Source of the DNA: Rhizobium vallis
GTDB taxonomy: Bacteria; Pseudomonadota; Alphaproteobacteria; Rhizobiales; Rhizobiaceae
Direction of reading: 5' to 3'
DNA length: 64,000 nt
Assembly (NCBI RefSeq): GCF_003985155.1
Contig: NZ_ML133691.1
Span: forward strand, 248,001-312,000
Position numbers and translations under genes: made by a program. This document shows positions 59,724-64,000 of the stretch, piece by piece. The stretch's first letter is position 1, and each line of letters starts with the position of its first letter. The notes under the pieces were generated by a model. The model did not search any database and had not been told where the DNA came from. It saw only the letters and a program-made list of their open reading frames with translations.

Positions 59724-60823
59724 CAGCCTTCTCCCGCAATCTTCACGAGATCGTTGTCCGACAGAAACGCTCCGCCCGACGTCACCACCCGCGCCGACGT
59801 ATCGATGCCCGAGATGATCTCGACTTCGCCGTCATTGCGGCGGCCGGTCTCCACCCGCACCCGTCTTACCCGCTTGTCCTCGCCGGTTGTAAAGACGTAG
59901 TTGATCCCGTCCCGGAACACGATCGCCGTCTCCGGAACCGTCAGCGCCGGCGTGGTCCGGAGTTCGATGGCGCCGGTGACGTAAAGGCCGGTGCGCGGGT
60001 GAAAGTCCTGGGGAAGCGCGACATAGACGATCGCCCGGCTCGTATTGGTGTCGACCGAAGGTCCGACGAGCCTCACCTTGCCCTGAATGTGGCGTCCGTC
60101 CGTCCCGTCGATATCGACGCTCAATCCTTCCGAGACACGCGAGAGGTAACGGGCGGAAACCTCGGCCTGCCATTCGACCCGCTGCTGGCGGACCATTCGG
60201 AACAGCTCGGTGCCGGAGGAGACGACCGCGCCGAGTTCGGCCGAGCGCGAGGTGATCAGCCCGTCGTCGACGGCCGTGACGGTCGTCTGATCGAGCTTGA
60301 TCTTCTGGCTGTCGAGAGCCGCCTTTTCAGAGGCAAGACTTGCTGTCGCCGTCTGTTCGTCAGCGAAATATTCGGCGATCTTCTCGTCCGAGAGCGCGCC
60401 TGATGGCTGAAGCTGGCGTGCCCGATCCGCATTTGCCTTCGCCTTTGCGAGCGTCGCATTGGCGGTCGCGACGGCCGCCTCCTGCTTGCGAAGGTCGGCC
60501 TGCACGCTGTCTTGTGACAACAGGACGAGGGTCTGCCCTTTCCTAACCACCGAGCCGACGTCGGCCAGGATTTCGGTGATGCGCAGGCCGCTCGTCTCGG
60601 ATGCGATGATGGCTTCCTGCCAAGGCTTCAGCCAGCCGCTTGCGGGAACGGTTTCCGGCCAGTCCCGCTCAGCTGGCGTCACCAGCGAGACGGTCAAGGC
60701 GGGTGCGGCGGCTTGATCCGCCACGGCACTGCGCAGCGGAAGCAGAAGCGCCGCGGCAACAAGCGCGGTGGCGAATATTCCAGACGGTTTTCTCAACGAT
60801 GCACTCCTTGTGGTCAAAGGCAT
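59723..60823 (-). CDS. RND efflux membrane fusion protein (HlyD/AcrA type)
   Basis: A 366-residue periplasmic adaptor. The N-terminus has a hydrophobic export signal (SGIFATALVAAALLLPLRSAVADQ, no lipobox cysteine). Then come PASGWLKPWQEAIIASETSGLRITEILADVGSVVRKGQTLVLLSQD (lipoyl half-motif), a coiled-coil hairpin at about 100-165 rich in Ala, Lys and Glu, and LVGPSVDTNTSRAIVYVALPQ. The start may be ATG 60823; a GGGAAAAGG site is nearby. The divergent two-component genes and a three-repeat operator lie just upstream. Confidence 0.92.
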   Translation of the reverse strand: MPLTTRSASLRKPSGIFATALVAAALLLPLRSAVADQAAAPALTVSLVTPAERDWPETVPASGWLKPWQEAIIASETSGLRITEILADVGSVVRKGQTLVLLSQDSVQADLRKQEAAVATANATLAKAKANADRARQLQPSGALSDEKIAEYFADEQTATASLASEKAALDSQKIKLDQTTVTAVDDGLITSRSAELGAVVSSGTELFRMVRQQRVEWQAEVSARYLSRVSEGLSVDIDGTDGRHIQGKVRLVGPSVDTNTSRAIVYVALPQDFHPRTGLYVTGAIELRTTPALTVPETAIVFRDGINYVFTTGEDKRVRRVRVETGRRNDGEVEIISGIDTSARVVTSGGAFLSDNDLVKIAGEG

Positions 60824-60931
60824 CGCTGCCTTTTCCCGTTCCGCGCCAGCTCGACGGATGATTGCCGCTCATGCGCGGCAACCGGCCTCGGCGCGCGTCG
60901 ATGTCATGGCAGGATAAGTAACGAGGCGAAC

Positions 60932-60968
60932 GTTAAGTGCGGTCAAGTTAGTGTTAAGTTAGGTAAAA
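60932..60968. promoter_or_regulatory. Response-regulator direct repeats between pump and two-component genes
   Basis: GTTAAGT at 60932, GTCAAGT at 60942 and GTTAAGT at 60953, at 10- and 11-bp spacing, run into AAGTTAGGTAAAA (60956-60968). Same-face direct repeats are what OmpR/PhoB-type regulators bind. They lie 109 bp before the fusion-protein start and 62 bp before the response regulator start. Confidence 0.7.
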
Positions 60969-61029
60969 CTCGCTCACCCGAACGTGTTTGTGCTGTATGG
61001 CTTGCCGGGATTAATGACGGACGAAGTGA

Positions 61030-61716
61030 ATGAACAGGGTTCTCCTCATCGACGACGATGCCGAGCTGACGACGCTTCTGCAGGAATATCTGGTCGAAGA
61101 AGGATATGACGTCGTAACCGATACGGACGGTCGCGCCGCCATTGCCGCGGCTGCCGGCAATACGGTCGATATCATCGTGCTCGACATCATGATGCCTCGG
61201 ATGAACGGGATCGAGGTTCTGCAGAGGATCCGGAAGCTCAGCCAGGTTCCAGTGCTGATGCTGACCGCAAGGGGCGATGACGTGGACAGGATATCGGGCC
61301 TCAATCTCGGCGCCGACGACTATGTGCCGAAGCCGTGTTCGCCGGGTGAGCTGGCGGCGAGGCTGCGCGCCATCCTTCGCCGCGCCGGTCAGCCGGCGAC
61401 CGGCGCGGCGACCGACGTGATAAGGGCGGGGCAGCTCGTGATCCATCCAGGCAGCAGGATCGCCGAATGGCGCGGAGAAAGCCTTGACCTGACCGGCACC
61501 GAGTTCAGCCTGCTCGAGGTGCTTGCCCGCAGCGCCGGTCAGCTCGTGTCCAAGCAGGAGATTTCAAAGCGCGCCTTCGGCAAGCCGCTGACGCCGTTCG
61601 ATCGCCGTATCGATGTTCATATCAGCAGCGTTCGCCAGAAGCTCGGGCTTAGGGAGGACGGGCAATCCTGGATCCAGTCCGTCCGCGGCCAGGGCTATCA
61701 ACTTCTCGTGGACTGA
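61030..61716 (+). CDS. OmpR-family response regulator
   Basis: A 228-residue regulator. The receiver domain has the acidic pocket DDD (8-10), the phosphorylated Asp52 (VLDIMMPRMNG), LTARG and the conserved lysine in DDYVPKPCSPGELAAR (about 102). A winged-helix effector domain begins near residue 135 and contains LTGTEFSLLEVLARSAGQLVSKQEISK and RRIDVHISSVRQKLGL. It is followed 2 bp later by its kinase gene. The CpxR-like sequence and the flanking repeats suggest envelope-stress or drug-induced control of the pump. Confidence 0.94.
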   Translation: MNRVLLIDDDAELTTLLQEYLVEEGYDVVTDTDGRAAIAAAAGNTVDIIVLDIMMPRMNGIEVLQRIRKLSQVPVLMLTARGDDVDRISGLNLGADDYVPKPCSPGELAARLRAILRRAGQPATGAATDVIRAGQLVIHPGSRIAEWRGESLDLTGTEFSLLEVLARSAGQLVSKQEISKRAFGKPLTPFDRRIDVHISSVRQKLGLREDGQSWIQSVRGQGYQLLVD

Positions 61717-61718
61717 CC

Positions 61719-63023
61719 ATGCCCCGGCTTTTCTGGAAGTTCTTCGCAACGATCTGGCTGACGCTCGCAGCGACTCTCACCGTCATAATCCTGATCGTCA
61801 ATCTTTTTCAGATCCCACCCCCCGGCCGCGATCGGGAATATCAGGAGCGGGCGATCATTCTGACGCTGACGGCGAATGTGCTTGCAAGAGATGGCGAGTA
61901 CGCCGCCGCGCGCTTCATCCGCACAAGTGAGGAGACGGTGCCGCTTGGCCTGACGCTCTCGAAAAGCACGGAGTCGCTTGCGTGCGCGGACGAGAGCACG
62001 GCAGAGACGAAATCCATCCTGAAGGACGGAATTTGCTACCGGATTTCGGTGACGCCGCAAGGCAGCTTTCTTCTCAACGTTGTAGACAACTTGGCTCTGC
62101 TGGTGCCCTGGCTTTCGATCTTCATTGCGAGCACGGTCGCTGCGGCTGCACTCGCCGGATACCTCATTCGCCCTGTCGTGCACCTTCGCGATGGCCTGAG
62201 CGCGCTTGCCCATGGCCGCTTCGACGTCCGTATCGGCGACCAGATGGCCGGTCGCCGGGACGAGGTCACCGCACTTGCGCATGACTTCGATTCCACCGCC
62301 GCGCGGCTCCAGGAGCTTCAGGATGCGCAGCAGCGGCTGTTCCACGACGTGTCCCACGAACTGCGTTCGCCCCTGTCGCGCCTGCAGGCCGCGGTCGGCG
62401 TCCTCCGGCAGAGCCCGGCCAAGCTCGGCGCCATGCTGGATCGCATGGACCGGGAGGTCGAACGGCTCGATGCGCTGGTCGGCGAAGTTCTGACGCTTGC
62501 GAGGCTGACCGCGGGATCCGGCCTGCCGCTGAAAACCCAGACCCTGGATGTCATCGAACTGCTGAACGAAATCCTTGGCGATGCGGCATTCGAAGCCCAG
62601 GCACGCGATGTCTCGATCACAACAAGCGTCGCCGGCAGCTTCCGCGCCGAGGTCGAAGGCGAGCTGATCTACAGAGCGCTCGAAAACGTCGTGCGCAACG
62701 CCGTCAAATACACGGCCGAACATTCGCGCATATCCGTGTCTTGCGAGGCGGCGGCTGAGCGCCTCAAAATCTGCGTTACGGATCAGGGGCCGGGCGTCAG
62801 GCGCGACGAACTCGAACGGATCTTCCAGCCGTTCTCACGCGGGAAAGAGGCTGTGCCAAGAGGTGGATACGGCCTGGGTCTTGCCATCACCAGACAGGCG
62901 GTCGAGCGCCATGGCGGGCGGGTGCACGCATCCTTGCCCGATGGCGGCGGCCTGGCAATCACGCTCGAGCTTCCCAGGCGGCCGACGTTCCCCGGTTCGG
63001 CCGACCCTCGCGATTTTACCTAA
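61719..63023 (+). CDS. Sensor histidine kinase (CpxA-like)
   Basis: A 434-residue inner membrane kinase. The first membrane segment is at about 8-28 (ATIWLTLAATLTVIILIVNLF) and the second at about 128-150 (LALLVPWLSIFIASTVAAAALAGYL), framing a periplasmic sensor of about 100 residues with two cysteines. The HAMP is RPVVHLRDGLSALAHGRFDVRIGD. The phosphoaccepting His213 lies in HDVSHELRSPLSRL. The ATPase shows ENVVRNAVKYT (N box), DQGPGV (G1), FQPFSRGK and GGYGLGLAI (G2). It phosphorylates the regulator encoded just before. Confidence 0.94.
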   Translation: MPRLFWKFFATIWLTLAATLTVIILIVNLFQIPPPGRDREYQERAIILTLTANVLARDGEYAAARFIRTSEETVPLGLTLSKSTESLACADESTAETKSILKDGICYRISVTPQGSFLLNVVDNLALLVPWLSIFIASTVAAAALAGYLIRPVVHLRDGLSALAHGRFDVRIGDQMAGRRDEVTALAHDFDSTAARLQELQDAQQRLFHDVSHELRSPLSRLQAAVGVLRQSPAKLGAMLDRMDREVERLDALVGEVLTLARLTAGSGLPLKTQTLDVIELLNEILGDAAFEAQARDVSITTSVAGSFRAEVEGELIYRALENVVRNAVKYTAEHSRISVSCEAAAERLKICVTDQGPGVRRDELERIFQPFSRGKEAVPRGGYGLGLAITRQAVERHGGRVHASLPDGGGLAITLELPRRPTFPGSADPRDFT

Positions 63024-63050
63024 CTTTACAGTTTCTTAACCGCTGTTAAC
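63014..63050. promoter_or_regulatory. Second array of response-regulator repeats, before the outer membrane channel
   Basis: On the minus strand the repeats read GTTAACA (63050-63044), GTTAAGA (63040-63034) and GTAAAGT (63029-63023), again 10 and 11 bp apart, and run into AAGTTAGGTAAAA (63026-63014), identical to the 13-mer at 60956. It overlaps the kinase stop codon and lies 51 bp before the start at 63101. Confidence 0.65.
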
Positions 63051-63100
63051 GTTGGCCTCGCTAAGCCTGAACCCACGACCCCGGTTCAGAAAGCTCGTCA

Positions 63101-64000
63101 GTGTATTCGTCGCTCTCTACAAGACTATCATCGCTCCGCTACGCCGCATCCGTCTTCACGCTGCTGCTCGCAGGCTGCGTCAGCGGTCCGGATCATGCTC
63201 CCCCTGAAATGCCGCTCCCCGCCAAATTCGAAGAGGGTGGCAGCAAGAGCAACGGCGATGTCGTGACGGTAGAGTGGTGGACGGCCTATCGCGACAAGCA
63301 GCTCGACGGGCTGGTCGCTCAGGGCCTCAACGAGAACCTCGACGTGCTGCAGGCGCTCGAAAAGATCAACGCGGCTTCCGCCAACGTCACGGTTGCCAGT
63401 GCAGGCGGCCAGCCGAGCTTGAGTGTCGACGCATCGCATACGGTGTCCGGTGAGAAGGGCAGGCTCCGCACGACCGTCGGCACCACCAACACGACAGGCG
63501 GCGGGGCCAGCCTTTCCTGGCTGCTCGACTTCTTCGGTCAGTACCGTCGCTCGAAAGAGAGCGCTATCGGCTCGCTCGGGGCAGCCTATGCGACGGCCGA
63601 CAATGCGAAACTCACTTTTCTGAAAGATCTCGTCTCGAGCTATGTCGACGCTCGCTACTATCAGGAGCGCATTGCGCTTTCACAGGCGAATTTGAAATCC
63701 CGCCAGCAGACTTACGAACTCACGCAGCTGCAGCTCAAGGCAGGGGCCGCCTCCCGCCTCGATGTCGTTCAGGCCGAGGGGCTCGTACAGTCGACGAAGG
63801 CCGACATTCCCGGTCTCGAACAGAGTTTTACCGAATCTGCTCATCACATTGCCACCTTGCTTGGAATGCCGGCGGCTTCGCTGACGGACGAGCTGCATAA
63901 GAGCGCAGGCCAGCCCGTTTTCCGCGGCAGCATTCGCGCCGGCATTCTGGCCGATCTCATCCGCAACCGTCCCGATATCCGCAAGGCCGAACGCGAGCTG
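63101..64000 (+). CDS. NodT/OprM-type outer membrane efflux lipoprotein, N-terminal part
   Basis: The frame from GTG 63101 is open to the end of the window (300 codons, no stop), so the C-terminus is missing. A lipoprotein signal is clear: VYSSLSTRLSSLRYAASVFTLLLAGC, with lipobox LAGC at about residue 26. NodT-family features follow: EWWTAYRDKQLDGLVAQGLNENLDVLQALEKINAA, ASLSWLLDFFGQYRRSKESA, TYELTQLQLKAGAASRLDVVQAEGLV and LADLIRNRPDIRKAE (the RPD motif of TolC-like channels). It would form the outer membrane exit of the RND pump encoded divergently. The GTG start is preceded only by a weak site. Confidence 0.9.
   Translation, partial: MYSSLSTRLSSLRYAASVFTLLLAGCVSGPDHAPPEMPLPAKFEEGGSKSNGDVVTVEWWTAYRDKQLDGLVAQGLNENLDVLQALEKINAASANVTVASAGGQPSLSVDASHTVSGEKGRLRTTVGTTNTTGGGASLSWLLDFFGQYRRSKESAIGSLGAAYATADNAKLTFLKDLVSSYVDARYYQERIALSQANLKSRQQTYELTQLQLKAGAASRLDVVQAEGLVQSTKADIPGLEQSFTESAHHIATLLGMPAASLTDELHKSAGQPVFRGSIRAGILADLIRNRPDIRKAEREL

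Overview
The window reads as a rhizobial (alphaproteobacterial, Rhizobium/Agrobacterium-like) accessory or secondary-replicon region. This is an inference from several things: high GC, many ABC importers each paired with a local regulator, LLM-class flavin monooxygenases, NodT-type outer membrane lipoprotein, and gene order in compact operons with ATGA overlaps. I see no rRNA, tRNA, CRISPR array, replication origin or intact insertion sequence.

Layout. (1) 1-11.3 kb has an organosulfur-scavenging flavour. It holds tandem paralogous amino-acid-type solute-binding proteins, an LLM monooxygenase, a 2-hydroxychromene-2-carboxylate isomerase-like protein, a fatty acid desaturase, an extraordinary methionine-rich protein (51 Met of 118 residues), an XRE-cupin regulator with a 61-aa partner, an FMN-reductase operon carrying three very small proteins and a serine hydrolase, and a tauABC taurine importer on the minus strand. 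A GTCTATAAA-type palindrome recurs upstream of three of these units. (2) 11.5-25.7 kb: an FAD/NAD(P)-binding protein, then a FadR-type GntR regulator and a ten-gene-plus operon: DUF1185 protein, alpha/beta hydrolase, two-component flavin monooxygenase, aldehyde dehydrogenase, NIPSNAP protein, polyamine-type ABC importer, succinate-semialdehyde-type dehydrogenase and a signal-less PhnD-like protein. Three copies of a TGGTATACCA-type operator tie regulator and operon together. It looks like an uptake and flavin-dependent ring-opening or amide-cleaving pathway of unknown substrate. (3) 25.7-34.5 kb: a WGR protein, a FitAB/VapBC toxin-antitoxin pair, and a rhamnoside import operon (GH78 plus CUT1 ABC importer) divergent from its LacI regulator. 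(4) 34.5-38.6 kb: DapA-like lyase/aldolase, GntR regulator, M24 peptidase, NylB-like serine hydrolase. (5) 38.9-56.4 kb: GH29 fucosidase and LacI regulator, divergent from a long operon with a peptide/oligosaccharide-type ABC importer, an IolB-like isomerase, a cytosolic protein closely resembling lysosomal alpha-L-iduronidase, a sugar epimerase, a hydroxyacid dehydrogenase, an enolase-superfamily dehydratase, an SDR remnant, an IlvD/Edd sugar-acid dehydratase and an RraA/HMG-aldolase-like lyase. Read in order this is import, intracellular deglycosylation, then non-phosphorylative sugar-acid breakdown. (6) 56.6-64 kb: an RND efflux pump and membrane fusion protein, divergent from an OmpR-type two-component system and followed by a NodT-type outer membrane channel cut by the window end. 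Matching arrays of GTTAAGT direct repeats flank the two-component genes.

A recurring design: five of the ABC operons have a strong perfect hairpin directly after the solute-binding-protein gene, probably to raise that protein's mRNA relative to the permeases. The best candidates for undescribed biology are the iduronidase-like operon, the GntR-controlled flavin monooxygenase operon, the methionine-rich protein and the small-protein operon at 6.5-8.5 kb. All functional assignments come from reading motifs and remembered family features; no database search was run.
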